Shown: positions 25,117-36,581, numbered from the stretch's first letter. The stretch is DNA of 64,000 bases from Macrothele yani (GCA_039090855.1 CM076991.1:72357349-72421348); one strand, 5' to 3'. The notes: generated by a model not told the origin, from the letters alone. Numbers and translations are program-made.

Positions 25117-27235
25117 AGGACAGAGGAAGGACGAGAGTAGAACGATGAACCCAGTGAACTTTATTCCAGATGAAATCAGTAATCAAACGTTGAGCGGATT
25201 GAAGAAAAATGGGCGAGGGAAAATAAGCGAGCCACGAATGTGTCAGAATAGGAAGAAGAAAGGAAGAAACCAGATGTGCTCTACTAAAAAAGGACAAAAA
25301 AGGTTTGAACCGACAAAAAGGAGCAAGACGGCGATTGACCTGCTGAACCAAAGGAATCCATGTGGCATCAGCAACCGCCACGGGATTTCCAACGTACACA
25401 CCAAGAAGTTTAATGACCGAGGATGACCAACGGGCACCCCAAGGGCGATCACCGTGTGCTACCCACGATCCGGCCCACAGACCGACAGATTTAGACATAT
25501 TAAGTTCGGAACCGAAAATTGAAGCATACTCACGATAAGCAGAAAGGACAACACCGAAAGAACGTTCAGTGCTAATAAAGAGAGTGAGGTCATCAGCATA
25601 TGCAGACAACACTATGCGGTGGTGACGAGTAGGAGCAATACTGCGAGGAATCACAGAAAACAAACGAGAACGCAGACAAATTAAGAGAGGTTCAAATGCA
25701 AGCGCAAAAAGTTGACCCGAAAGGGGACAACCCTGCCGGATCCCGTTGTCAAAGGGGATGGTAGCTGTCATGAATGTGGAAGTGCGAATACGGAAAGAAG
25801 AGTAAGAGTAAAGATTAATAAGAGCTTGACAGAAAAGAGTAGGAAAGCCAAAATGACGAAGAACAGCAAAGAGATAAGAGTGATTAATGGAGTCAAAAGC
25901 TTGTTTCTGATCAATATTAAAAATTGCGAGAGGTTCGGAAAGATGGGAAGCAAGAAAATATAAGTTGCGAATGGTGGAAATGTTGGTAGTAATCGAACGG
26001 GAGGGAATAGTGTAAGTTTGATCGGGGTGGATTAAATGCTGCAAGACGGGATTGAGGCGAAAAACGAGAATTTTAGCAAAGGTTTTGTAGTCAGTATTAA
26101 GAATAGAGATAGGACGCCAGTTAGAAAAAAGACCAAGGTTTCCGGTTTTGGAGATGAGACAGAGAATAGCAAAAGTGAAATCAGAAGACTGAAAATTTGA
26201 AGAAGTAAAAACGGCATTAAAACAAGCGACCAGAAGCGGGAGGAGAGAAGGAAGAAACTTCTTATAAAATGAGAGCGGAAGACCGTCCGCGCCAGGGGAA
26301 GAACGGTCATTTAGACTGGAAATTACAGAGCGGACTTCAGAAGGAGAGATAGGAGAAACAAGAGAATCAAAAAAACAATGTGGAACCTGAGTTAGGACTT
26401 GAAGAAGAGGGGAGGTATCTGCAGGAGAAAGGAGTCGGTGTTGAAAACGATCAGAATAATGGGAAAAAGTAAGTTCACAGATACGATAAGGGTCGGTAAC
26501 TGTAGATCCGTCAGGTAGTGAAAGAAAGGAAATTGCGTTGCTTTTAACATGATACTCCTCAAGGGACTTCAAACTAGAAAAGGGGTCGTCGTGAAACCGC
26601 AAGTGAGTGAATTTCAGACGAGTAATGGCTGTTGAAGCAAAAGTAAACAGAATACGACGAAGTTGAGCTTGAAACACGGGAAAAGAAGGATCAGAAGGAG
26701 AAATAGTCTGCAATTTATGACGGAGAACATCAATATCTTGAAAGCGAGAAGTACGGGAAGAGAAAGAAAACTGACGTGCGAAAGAAATAATCGAAATTTT
26801 CGTGGAAAGCCACAGAGCCACTGGGTCGTCAGACGAAGAAAGTTGTTGCACAGAAGACGAGATCAGAGAGCGAATTTCAGCACAGAAAACAGGATCAGTT
26901 AAAACTAAATCGTCGAGCGACCAGACTGGGGAAGGGGGAACAGAGGAAGAATGCAAAAAGAGTTTTAAAAGAACGGGGCGATGATCTGACGAAACGGAAG
27001 GATGATGAGTAAGTGCAACTAGAGAGGAATGGAGAAAACTGGAAACATAGAATCTATCTAGGCGTGCTGCGACACAGCGTGAAGCAGCCGGGGGGAACCA
27101 GGAAAATTCCTTGGACCGGGGATGGAGGGAACGAAATGCATCAATCAAATCAAAATTAACAACGAGTTGAGTGAGATTGGAAACAAGGTCGGAACGGCTT
27201 TCGGTTGAACCATCCCGGTCAAAACCGGGTTGCAA
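25076..27235 (-). pseudogene. Tx1-type LINE ORF2, endonuclease end and reverse transcriptase
   Basis: A 719-codon open stretch. It opens inside the endonuclease domain (ARLDRF near residue 56; SDHRPV near 83, with the catalytic D and H). Reverse transcriptase motifs follow in order: NWRPISILNTDYK, FNIDQKQAFDSINH, GIRQGCPLSG near 497 and YADD near 543. The catalytic Asp pair is intact. The upstream endonuclease start is in another frame (27435-27677) and the C-terminal part in a third (23869-25116), so at least two frameshifts separate this from a working ORF2. No stop is present within these 719 codons. Confidence 0.85.
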
Positions 27236-27434
27236 AGTGCAATTGAAATCGCCTGCAACAATGACTGTATCATTTGGATGGAGGTTCGAAAGGATAGAAG
27301 AAAGATGTTGGAGGAGAGTTTCTGCATCCGTAGCAGATTGCGGAATATGGATATTGAAAACATGAATACGTTTAGAACAAAAACAAAAAGAAATATGTTG
27401 AAAAGAACCCAGCAGACTCTGTGACTCAACAAGA

Positions 27435-27677
27435 TCAGAAAGGGAAGAATGGAAACGCTATAGCGGTACCAGACCTGAGATGGGTCCGGTAATTATGATA
27501 AAAAATGTACGGCCAGCGTCTCCAGCGGGAACACCCGGCATCCAAGGAACAGTTCGTCTCCTGGAGAAGGAGGATATTAGCCCCCAGGTAACGAACGTCC
27601 TCGAAAACCAAAGCATTCGCCGCAGAAGACGCAAGCCCTCTACAATTAAAGCTAAGTAGTGTTAACAAGGACATCAC
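27435..27677 (-). pseudogene. Tx1-type LINE ORF2, start of endonuclease domain
   Basis: The frame begins MMSLLTLLSFNCRGLAS, then ANILLLQETNC, which is the N-terminal part of an apurinic-type endonuclease (catalytic N and E). It stops after 80 codons. The following segment, with VIVAGDFNCTLQPGFDRDG near 27230-27270, is found in shifted frames. ORF2 starts a few bases before the end of the ORF1-side frame, an overlap typical of bicistronic LINEs. Confidence 0.75.
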
Positions 27678-28024
27678 TGGTAGGTTGCATCCAGCCTTCC
27701 AGTTCAGCCCTCAAAATCTTGAGTAAATAGCCCAGACGGCGAGCATATTGCTCAGTCCCACCAGGTAAAGTAACATTAGTTATAAATGCATGGAACTGGT
27801 TTAGCTGTGCAATCATATCAGGCAGCAAGTAAAGCTTACTCTTAATACAAGGTAGTGTGATCAACTTCGCCTGACGCGGGCGAGTGGTCAATGCATACAG
27901 ATCAGATAAGGTAAGAGGGTGCAAAGGCACCGCAGAGGTACAGGAGAGAGGGTCACCGTAACTGGTCTTTGGGCTGCAGCGACAGGTTGTATATATATAC
28001 AATTTTTCAGTCGCTATGCGTTGT

Positions 28025-29460
28025 TTAAAAAATAACGTGGAAAGAGTGATTACATCGTCCATTTTGATATATATTAAACACCGCAAGTTCTTCAAACATA
28101 GTAGAAATGTCAAGAAGTGTAGGAGAAGGAGAATCATCGTCAGAGTCAACCATTGCAGTGTCATCAGGATCAGGGGCGACCGTTTCCATAACATCATCAT
28201 CCTGGAGACATGCGAATCGGTTTGAAACTAGTAATTCAGAATTTGGCTCATGATGGCTAGGTGAACCCGAGGTAGAATGGGCTGGTTTCTTGGACCGAAG
28301 ACGTTGAGACGAACGGGAAGAGCGAGTAGAAACACCAGGTGAGCTGGGGCGCTTACGTTGTGATTTAGGTACAGACACTTCCAGCGATGGAAAATCCTCA
28401 TTGGAGGGCTCCAAACCATCCAGTACGACGACAGGAACAGGGAGGGAAGGAACGACTGGAGAAACAGCAGGCAAAATTGATGAAGGTAGAATGTGAGCAG
28501 GTGCCTCAGCGGCCTGCACAACATCCGCAGGGGCAGCGGCCACCGGAACTGTAGTAGATAATAAAGAATCAGATCTAGCACCAGGAGTAGCATGAGCACA
28601 TGCAGAAGCAAGATGGCCTTCCCCTTTACAGCGGAAGCACTGAACCCCTGCAAAAAGATTAAAAATATATGTCCGGGTATCAGTGACTAATTCCAGAGTT
28701 ACAGGACGTTCCGCAATTGACTGAGAAGTTGGAAAAATAACCCGGTACTGGCGGCGCCCAACCTGCACATGTTTCAGGGGGAATCACGGGCTGTAGCTGG
28801 AAGAATCTTGGTCACTCCCACAACACGACCCATCGTGTTGAGGGCATCAATCAACAGAGAATCAGGGACAGCGGTTGGTACAGGAGAGAGGGTCACCGTA
28901 ACTGGTCTTTGGGCTGCAGCGACAGGTTGTAGATGAAAGGACCCAATATCAATCCCATGAACTATAATTAAATCTACTGCTTGCTGGTGGGTGAAGTGAA
29001 CAACCACCCCTCCACCCAAGCGAATAATGGACACAATGCTTTCGGCTGGAACGACCTTCGACACAGCATGCAGATACTGGGGGAGGGGGTGTCACGCAAA
29101 GCAGGAATGAAAACACTTAATAATAAGGCAGACGACAATTGCTTACCTTGCGGTGAATCACGTGGAAGAATAATTTTCAATGCCGAAGCCACACGTTTGA
29201 AATGTGGTGCAGAATCACTGGAAATATATGAGGTACTTCTCACAGCTTGTGAGAACGACGTTGAAGTAGAATTAGCAGAACCAGGAATATTAGACGCAGC
29301 CGGCACACGGGTGGCCAGAAGCACAGTCTCGGGAAGTTTAGCAGCACTAGTCGACGCAACATTCCCCGAAGAAGACACAGAACTAAGAAGCGAAGACATA
29401 TCAGCAATCGACGAAGCAGCTGTAGACGATAGTGACTTATTCACAGTGGTAGTAGACATT
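28025..29460 (-). pseudogene. Tx1-type LINE ORF1 with CCHC knuckle, frameshifted
   Basis: A Ser/Thr-rich start (MSTTTVNKSLSST, minus-strand position 29460) continues to about 29070. It then shifts to a frame with SKVVPAESIVSIIRLGGG and again near 28770 to a frame with CFRCKGEGHLASAC (C-x2-C-x4-H-x4-C, near 28600-28645). The tail is Pro/Ser-rich with an acidic stretch. Such proteins bind LINE RNA. A 55-bp stretch of this ORF (28877-28931) is repeated exactly at 27937-27991, between ORF1 and ORF2. A separate frame at 27652-28000 (ending LEGWMQPTSDVLVNTT) may be a displaced ORF1 end. Confidence 0.7.
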
Positions 29461-29697
29461 CTCGACCACTGGCCCACCAAACCACATGCGTCGTAACTGA
29501 CGACACACGAAAATGAAAAAAAAAAAAAAAGAGCACCCATCGGCACTCAGCCTTACTGCTCGTGAAGCGAGGGTACGAAACACTGCAACCAAAACACAAA
29601 ACGACGAAATACCACAAAAAGAACAAGTAAACAAACGAACGTTGACTTCTACGCAGGAGCCGAAAAAAATGCGACTTGTCTGTTCAACGACCACTGC

Positions 29698-29710
29698 GCC
29701 ACCGGGGCGG
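29698..29710 (-). mobile_element. tRNA-like SINE-head fragment, 5' portion
   Basis: Minus-strand CCGCCCCGGTGGC, the start of the tRNA-like head split by the Tx1-type LINE. RTE coding sequence (LVEFAEAEGFFILN) resumes right after it. Confidence 0.7.
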
Positions 29711-31211
29711 CCTCGTTGAGTTTGCAGAGGCAGAAGGGTTTTTCATCTTGAACTCCTTTTTCAAGAAAAAGCCACACAGGAAATGGACATGGAGACATCC
29801 AAATGGGACGACAAGTGAAATGGATTTTATTATGTGTAACAAAAAATTCGTCATAGAAGACTGCAGTGTGCTAAACAAGTTCAACACAGGTAGTGACCAT
29901 AGATTGGTGAGATGTAAGATGCACCTAAACACTAAACTCGAACGTGGCAAGCTCATAAAACAAACAAAATCTATTGACATAACCAACCTTAAAAAACACC
30001 ATAATACCTTCAAGTTGGAACTGAAGAACAGGTTCTCTGCTTTAGAAGGCCTAACATCGGAAGAAGTGGATATTTCTGAAGTTAACAGAAAAGTAACCAA
30101 AGCTCTTATGGAAACAGCAACAAAATTAGCTGGGTCTAAGAACAAATTGCATGTGAACAAATTATCAGGAAAAACCAAAATGTTGATGCAAAAAAGAAGA
30201 GAGATGAGGACAACTAAAGAAGATGTGACTTCCAAAGTGGAATACATAGAGCTATGCAAGACAGTACGAAAAAGTATCACTGAAGATGTAAGGAAATTCA
30301 ACTGTGAACTAGTGAGGAAAGCAATTGAAAACAACCAAAGCCTAAAGACAGCAAAGGGACATCTCAGTAAGGGAAGAAAACAGATTATGGCACTGAGAAA
30401 AGAAGATGGTTCTGTAACAAGAAATAGAGGCGAAATTTTGACAAGAATGAAAGATTTCCACTCCAAGTTATATGAAAGGGATGATGCATGTACTCCAGAC
30501 ATCATGGAAGGTACCAGTACCAGAGTTCTTCCAGTCCTCCCAACAGAAGTTGCACATGCAATCAAGAACATGAAGCGGGGAAAAGCTTTAGGAGAAGATG
30601 GAATTACTGAAGACATCATACAAGAAGCAAGTGGAGAAATCGAAACAGTACTCGCCCAAATTTTCACTCGATGCCTTAATGAAGAGAAGATTCCTGAAGA
30701 TTGGAACAACGCTACAATGATCCTGCTACATAAAAAAGGTGACATTGAGGATCTCAGGAACTACAGACCTATCAGCCTCCTATCAGTGGTTTATAAAATT
30801 TTCACTAAAGTTCTTTCACACCGTTTGAAGGTAACACTGGACATGGCTCAACCGAGGGAACAAGCTGGATTCAGGAGTGGCTACAGCACAATAGATCATA
30901 TCCATGTACTGAGAGAACTAATTGAAAGAGCGAGGGAATATGAACTTCCATTGTGCATGGCTTTTATCGATTATGAAAAAGCCTTTGATTCGGTGAAACC
31001 ATCAGCAGTTACAATAGCTCTGAAATCCTGCGGTATTGAAGATGCATGCATTAATATTATTAATAACATCTATGAAAATGCAAGTGCAAAGATTCGGCTG
31101 TTTGAAAATACAACACACATAAAAATTGGAAAGGGAGTGAGACAAGGTGACACCATATCTCCGAAGCTCTTTAATGCCGCATTGGAAAATGTCTTTCAAT
31201 TACTGAACTGA
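29711..31211 (+). pseudogene. RTE reverse transcriptase (main part)
   Basis: Open for about 500 codons. It opens with the endonuclease tail (KWTWRHPNGTTSEMDFI, GSDHRLV with catalytic D and H). Then come a linker and RT motifs NYRPISLLSVVYK, EQAGFRSGYSTIDHI, FIDYEKAFDSVK and GVRQGDTISPKLFN. A TGA stop at 31209-31211 cuts the frame just before the palm-domain active-site motif, which is found in the next segment. This protein would copy its RNA at the nicked target. Confidence 0.85.
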
Positions 31212-32023
31212 GAAAACAAAGGGATAAAGATTAATGGAGATTATCTAACCCACCTTCGTTTTGCTGATGCCGTAGTCATTTTTGCAACTACCCCATCAGA
31301 GCTGCAGAGTATGATCCAGGAACTTGCTGACAAGAGTAAAGAAGTGGGATTAAAAATGAACTTTCAGAAGACAAAAGTGATGTTCAATGCTTTTACAAGA
31401 AATGAAGATTTATCGATTGATGGAGAAAAGCTGGAGATAACAGACACGAGCGTTTATCTTGGACAGCGATATCAAGTGAGGGTCACATTGTTGAAGAAAT
31501 TAATCTGCGTACAAAACTTGCCTGGAGAGCTTTTGGAAGAAACAGCATAATTTTCAAGAGCAATATGCCATTATGTCTTAAAAGAAAAGTGTTTAATCAA
31601 TGCATCTTTCCAGTGCTTACGTATGGTGCAGAGACGTGGACCTTAACTAAAAGAGACATACAAAGGCTGCAGACAACTCAAAGCAGCATGGAGAGGTGCA
31701 TGCTTGGTGTAACCAGAAGAGATAAGAAGAGGAACTCGTGGATCAGAAAAATGACAAGAGTGGAAGACATCATGATCAGAGTAAAATCCCTGAAATGGCA
31801 ATGGGCTGGACATACTGCCAGAAGGACAGACCATCAACGGACAGCCGAAATTTTAGATTGGATTCCAAGGGACAGGAAAAGACCCAGAAGAAGACCACAT
31901 GGGAGATGGGTGGATGAAATTCCAAAGTATGCGGGCTTGACATGGAGGAGACTGGCACAAGACAGACCGTTGTGGAGGAAACTTGGGGAGACCTTCGTCC
32001 AGCAGTGGATTGATAATTGTTGA
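31212..32023 (+). pseudogene. RTE reverse transcriptase, C-terminal part with FADA
   Basis: After the stop the same frame continues GIKINGDYLTHLRFADAVVIFAT. The RT active-site motif is normally F/Y-A-D-D, so the second catalytic Asp is Ala here. A frameshift follows near 31500. The C-terminal segment (31565-32023) has the conserved TYGAETWTL, GHTARR and GRWVDEI blocks of RTE proteins and ends ...QQWIDNC before the stop. The element's GATGATG tail starts 5 bp later. Confidence 0.82.
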
Positions 32024-32046
32024 CAATGATGATGATGATGATATAT

Positions 32047-33468
32047 ACACAAACGAAAAAAAAATCCCAACACCAAGAAGGGGTTGTGTTAGATAAACGA
32101 CAGTCGGTAGGCGGTGCATCTGTTAGATGACGTCTATGCAAATTTCGCGCTTGGCGCATACGTGTGGCGCTAGTAGCGCGCCTCGGAACATGCAAAGCAG
32201 GTTTGCTGTAAATACGCGCTGTAACGTTCGTGAGCGTTAGTTATCGTTGAGATTCGACGTAGTGTGTTGATGTTAGTCAGGAATGACTTTAAGAAGACGA
32301 AGAAGCCATTATCAACAGCTCACGGAGTTTGGAACGAGGTCGTGTAATAGGGCTACGAAAACGCGGATTTTCTTTCCGCAATATTGCAGAACGACTTAGC
32401 AGGAATGTAGCCTCTATGCAAGATTGTTGGCAGCGGTGGTCAAGAGAAGGTACTGCCTCAAGAAAACCGGGTTCCGGCCGGCCACGTGGCACTACTGAGA
32501 GGGAAGATCGCCGTGTACGGCGTATGGCCGTGGCACATCGTACCGCGTCTGCGACAGCAATTCGAGTTGCAGTTGCCACCACAGTAACACAACGAACTGT
32601 TACAAATCGGTTGCTTGAAGGACAGCTCCGGGCCAGACGCCCTGTAGCGTCCATTCCACTTACTTCAAACCACTGCCGTTTGCGACGTCAGTGGTGTCAA
32701 GCTAGAGTTCATTGGAGGACGGAGTGGATATCTGTTGTGTTTTCTGATGAAAGCCGGTTCTGCCTGTGTGCCAGTGATGGCCGTGTGTTGGTTAGAAGGA
32801 GGCCAGTTGAGCGCCTGCAACCAACCTGTCTGCGGCCGAGACACACTGGACCTACACCTGGAGTTATGGTCTGGGGAGCAATTTCCTATGACAGCAGGAG
32901 CACTCTCGTGGTTATCCCACGCACCCTGACGGCACAGTTGTAAATCGGTCTGGTGATTCAACCTGTTGTGCTGCCATTCATGAACAGCAATCCAGGGGTG
33001 TTTTCCAACAGGATAACGCTCGCCCGCATACCGCTGTTGTAACCCAACATGCTCTACAGAGTGTCGACATGTTGCCGTGGCCTGCTAGATCACCAGATCT
33101 TTCACCAATCGAGCACGTATGGGACATCATTGGACGACAACTCCAGCGTCACTCCCAACCAGCATTAACCGTCCCTGTATTGATCGACCAAGTGCAACAG
33201 GCATGGAACTCCATCCCACAAACTGACATCCAGCACCTGTACGACACAATGCATGAACGTTTGCGTGCTTGCATTCAACATTTTGGCGGTTACACCGGTT
33301 ATTAATGTACCAGAATTTCACATTTAAAATGGCTTTTCTCGCGCTTACAATAAGCTGTGATCTTGAAACCTTAATCGATTAAATATGTTACCTATACAAA
33401 TGTATTGCCGCCATTTCATTCCTCTACAACTATTTTTTCGTGATGTTGGGATTTTTTTCCGTCATTGT
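32047..33468 (+). mobile_element. Tc1-type DNA transposon 1
   Basis: Imperfect inverted ends share TATATACA and AAAAAATCCCAACAY (left about 32043-32069, right about 33440-33473). The left end directly abuts the RTE target duplication and the right end abuts the next transposon, all in TATATA sequence. The size of about 1.4 kb and one broken transposase fit a non-autonomous Tc1/mariner copy. Confidence 0.75.
32283..33305 (+). pseudogene. Tc1-type transposase 1, disrupted
   Basis: An ATG at 32283 opens MTLRRRRSHYQQLTEF. A 1-base shift near 32328 then leads into ERGRVIGLRKRGFSFRNIAE (first helix-turn-helix of the DNA-binding domain). The catalytic core has FSDESRF (first Asp), FQQDNARPHTA (second Asp, in a different frame after a stop at 32941) and SPDLSPIEHVWD (Glu). 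By my count 32 residues separate the second Asp and Glu, two fewer than the usual DD34E, likely a small deletion. The last 79 codons are open to the end at 33305. The product would cut and paste DNA at TA sites, but this copy cannot. Confidence 0.8.
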
Positions 33469-33477
33469 ATATATATA

Positions 33478-34696
33478 CACTATCTACCAACAAGTAACTG
33501 GACACCCCTGTAATCGACGATATCTGCGGTCCTGATACACGTCACGGCCGCCGCCGTTAAACATCGTGTGGGAAACAACAACGCAACCAGTCGCAAGCAA
33601 GATGCCACGCCGTTCGAGCTCTCTGATTTCGAGAAAGGTGTAATCGTCGGGTATCACAGAAATGGCCGATCCATACGTGACATATCCAGCGAGTTGAAGT
33701 ACCCAAAATCGACAGGGGCCTACGTGATTGGCAAGTGGAAGATGAGAGGTGGCTGTCGGAATGTGCCCCGACCCGGCAGACCCACAAAACTGGGAGTTAG
33801 AGACCGACGGGTGCTGGCCAGAGAAATTCGGAAGAACCGCACCAAATCGATGGGCCACATCCGCGAGGAGTTTCAACAGGCATCCGGGAGTGTTTTTTCG
33901 GTGAATACCATCCGTAAGGAAGCCCATCCGCTTGGTTATCATGGACGTGCTGCCGCCCACAAGCCTTTGATCAGCAAGTCCAATAGCGCTGCTCGGCTAA
34001 TGTGGTGCAAAGAACGCCGACAATGGACCGTTGAACAGTGGAAACAGGTTCTCTGGAGTGACGAATCAAGGTTCACCCTATACCGTTCGGATGGCAGGGT
34101 CTGGATTTGGCGTCTGCCTGGAGAACGCCTCCTGCCGGAATGTATTGTGCCAATTGTGAAGTTCGGCGGCGGTGGAATTATGCTATGGGGGTGTTTCTCC
34201 TGCTATAGCAAGGAACCCTTAGTCGCAATTCCTGGTAGACTCAACGCCGAGACTTACTGCATCATTTTGGATGACTGTGCGCTTCCTACGTTGTGGCAAT
34301 TTTACGGGGTGGACCCATGTTACTTTCAGGATCACAACGCCACTTGTCATGTTGCGAGGTGCACCATGGCTTGGTATGGTGACAATGGGGTTAATCGAAT
34401 GGACTGGCCTGCGCAGAGCCCGGAGCTTAACCCTATCGAGCACCTCTAGGACGAGTTGTAGCGTCGACTCAAGGGGTGGCCCCACCGTCCGAAATCGGTG
34501 AATTAACCGACCTGTCTTCTCCAAGCCGAGTGGAAGAAAATACCGCTAGCCGTCGTACAACGCCTGGTTGAGAGTATGCCCCGGAGGGTCGCAGCTGTAA
34601 TCGTCGCTCGTGGAGACTCCACCCAACTATTGAAGGTGAATAAACTTCGTTTTCCTTTGCTATCACAGGCGTCCAATTACTTGTTGGTAGATAGTG
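33478..34696 (+). mobile_element. Tc1-type DNA transposon 2
   Basis: Inverted ends of about 32 bp, CACTATCTACCAACAAGTAA at 33478 and its complement ending at 34696, with TA on both outer sides. The 1219-bp element has one transposase frame. It lies 10 bp from transposon 1 within the TATATATAC junction. Confidence 0.9.
33601..34640 (+). pseudogene. Tc1-type transposase 2, nearly open
   Basis: The likely start is the ATG at 33601 (MPRRSSS), one base out of phase with the long frame beginning [19 protein letters not shown]. The paired helix-turn-helix region is followed by a GRPTKLG-type linker, then [15 protein letters not shown] (first Asp), [10 protein letters not shown] (second Asp) and [10 protein letters not shown] (Glu), consistent with DD34E. 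The main frame stops right after EHL at 34447. A second stop follows in ...DEL*, and recognisable sequence then runs on to about 34640. Decay is limited to one shift and several stops, so this copy is fairly young. Confidence 0.85.
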
Positions 34697-34710
34697 TATA
34701 TATAACTGTA

Positions 34711-34990
34711 GCACATCTGGCATGTGTTTCTGAGAAACCGCGACACAAATGCAATGCACCTGTGTGATGTCGCGTGCATGCGACTTGACATTGATCATCT
34801 TTTTCTTACCGTTTTAAATATCTGGAACTCTCTATTTACATTACATTGTATTTCTGCCTGATAAGCAGCCCGTTGGTGGTGAAAGCTAATGTTTATTAAT
34901 TTGTGATTTTAATACACCAATAACCGGATATTTTTGCACTTTATTGTTATCTACGGTCTCACACTTAGACCGTAGGTTGAGTATTGGAGT
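34711..34990. other. No recognisable feature
   Basis: AT-rich spacer between the transposons and the satellite, with no gene or repeat I can name. Confidence 0.5.
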
Positions 34991-34999
34991 GCTGAATTG

Positions 35000-36215
35000 T
35001 GTTGCAGATCTTAAGAGTAAAAAATGGAACTTTTTACGAAAATTTTGTATGGGGCCCCCTAGATCGCGGCCCCGACCCGTTCCAAAAACCATCTACGATC
35101 TAAGTTAGAGTACCGTGAGATAGTATCCCAGATTTGGTGGTTCTAAATTAAAAACTGTAGATTTTACTTAAATTTTGTAAGAGCCCCCTTGACCCCGACC
35201 CATTCCAAACACCGTCTATGGACTAAGTTAGAGTACCATGAGGTAGTATACGAAATTTGGCGGTTCTAAATTGAAAACTGTAGATTTTCTATGGGGGCCC
35301 CTAAAGCCCGGGCCCCGACCCGTTCCAAAAACCGTCTACCGTCTAAGTTACAGCACCATGAGATAGGATACTAAATATGGTTGTTGTATATTGAAAACTG
35401 TAGATTTTACAAAATTTTGTAGGGGGCCCCCTTCGGACCGGGCCTCCACCCGTGCCAAAAACCTTCACCTTCTAAGTTAGAGCACCATGAGGTAGTACAA
35501 CAAATTTGGTGGTTCTAAATTGAAAACTGTAGATTTTACGAACATTTTGTATGGGCCCCTAAAGCCCGGGCCCCCACCCATTCCAAAAACCGTCTACCGT
35601 ATATGTTAAAGCACCATGAGATAGTATACCAAATCTGGTGGTTTTAAATTGAAAACTGTATATTTTACGATAATTTTGAATGAGAGGCCCTGGACCCCGA
35701 CCCGTTTCAAAAAACGTATACCGTCTAAGTTAGAGCACCATGAGGTAGTACACCAAATTCGGTGATTCTAAATTGAAAACTACGAAAATTTACGAAAATT
35801 TTGTAGGGCCCCCATTAAGCCCGGTCCCCGACCCGTTCCAAAAACCGTCTACCGTCTAAGTTAGAGCACCATGAGATAGGATACTAAATATGGTTGTTGT
35901 ATATTGAAAACTGTAGATTTTACAAAAAATTTTGTAGGGGACCCATTCAGACCGAGCCTCCACCAGTGCCCCAAACCGTCACCTTCTAAGTTAGAGCACC
36001 ATGAGGTAGTACACCAAATTTGGTGGTTCTAAATTGAAAACTGTAGATTTTACGAAAATTTTGTAGGGCCCCCTAAAGGCTGGGCCCCGACCCGTTCCGA
36101 AAACCGTCTACCGTCTAAGTTAAAGCACCATAAGCTAGTATACCAAATCTGGTGGTTTTAAATTGAAAACTGCAGATTGTACGATAATTTTGAATGAGTG
36201 GCCCTGGACCCCGGG
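35000..36215. repeat. Satellite, ~128-bp monomers with four-monomer period
   Basis: About ten monomers each carry a variant of CCCGACCCGTTCCAAAAACC, then CTAAGTTAGAGCACCATGAG and TTGAAAACTGTAGATTTTAC. Variants recur at a longer period. ACTAAATATGGTTGTTGTAT is found only at about 35370 and 35886, and GATAATTTTGAATGAG at about 35669 and 36183. Both pairs are about 515 bp apart, so four monomers form a higher-order unit, repeated about twice. No function can be inferred. Confidence 0.9.
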
Positions 36216-36369
36216 TCTGGGCACTGTTGGAAAAGCGGTACGGGGAACCCCGATTTCTACCAACATTTTACCAGCACATCAATTTCTATGAAATCCCCCT
36301 CCCCCTTAAATATACTTTTTTTTTGCAATTCATGAAAATCTATCTAAAGCAATTTATTTAGGGATTACT

Positions 36370-36570
36370 GCGACGTTATGACCTGCGATGTTATGGTATC
36401 ATGATGTTTTGCCCTGCGATGTTATGGTGCCGCGATGTTATGGTGCCGCGATGTTATCTCAGCGATCATATGTCGTGCGATGTTATGGCACTGCGATGTT
36501 ATGGTACTGCAATGTTATGTCGGCGATCATATGTCATGCGATGTTTTGACCTGCGATGTTAGGTCTTAGA
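36370..36570. repeat. Short tandem repeat, TGCGATGTTATGGT type
   Basis: About a dozen irregular copies of a unit of roughly 16 bp, including two longer variants with CGATCATATGTC. It ends just before the hAT insertion site at 36574. Confidence 0.85.
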
Positions 36571-36581
36571 CCCCTGTGGTT

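Larger units (their letters stand above)
21615..29688 (-). mobile_element. Tx1-type LINE inserted in a tRNA-like target
   Basis: The element lies on the minus strand between two copies of GACCACTGC (21606-21614 and 29689-29697). That places the target in the A-box region of the tRNA-like segment. It has an ORF1 with a CCHC knuckle, an ORF2 with endonuclease, reverse transcriptase (YADD) and a C-terminal zinc-knuckle-like motif, and a long 3' region of about 2.25 kb (21615-23868). The RT wording (NWRPISILNTDYK, HPDQT) and the C-terminal layout are those of the Tx1 group, which includes several target-specific families. Frameshifts show this copy is inactive. Confidence 0.82.
20640..32040 (+). 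mobile_element. RTE-type LINE, interrupted by later insertions
   Basis: The 10-bp direct repeat ATATATACAC lies at 20630-20639 and 32041-32050. The element starts TGGGATGTAAGG and ends in a GATGATGATG tail after TTGATAATTGTTGACAATG. It holds an apurinic endonuclease-like segment (20980-21540), then a tRNA-like fragment plus a Tx1-type LINE (21549-29710), and finally the reverse transcriptase and C-terminal part (29711-32023). Without the insertions it is about 3.2 kb, the usual size of RTE elements. A truncated copy of its 3' end lies at 59606-59683. Confidence 0.85.

Noticed and set aside
29684..30745. 353-codon minus-strand frame opposite the RTE reverse transcriptase
   Set aside because: A shadow of the real coding strand. 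Its sequence shows no domain and the plus-strand RT motifs explain the openness.
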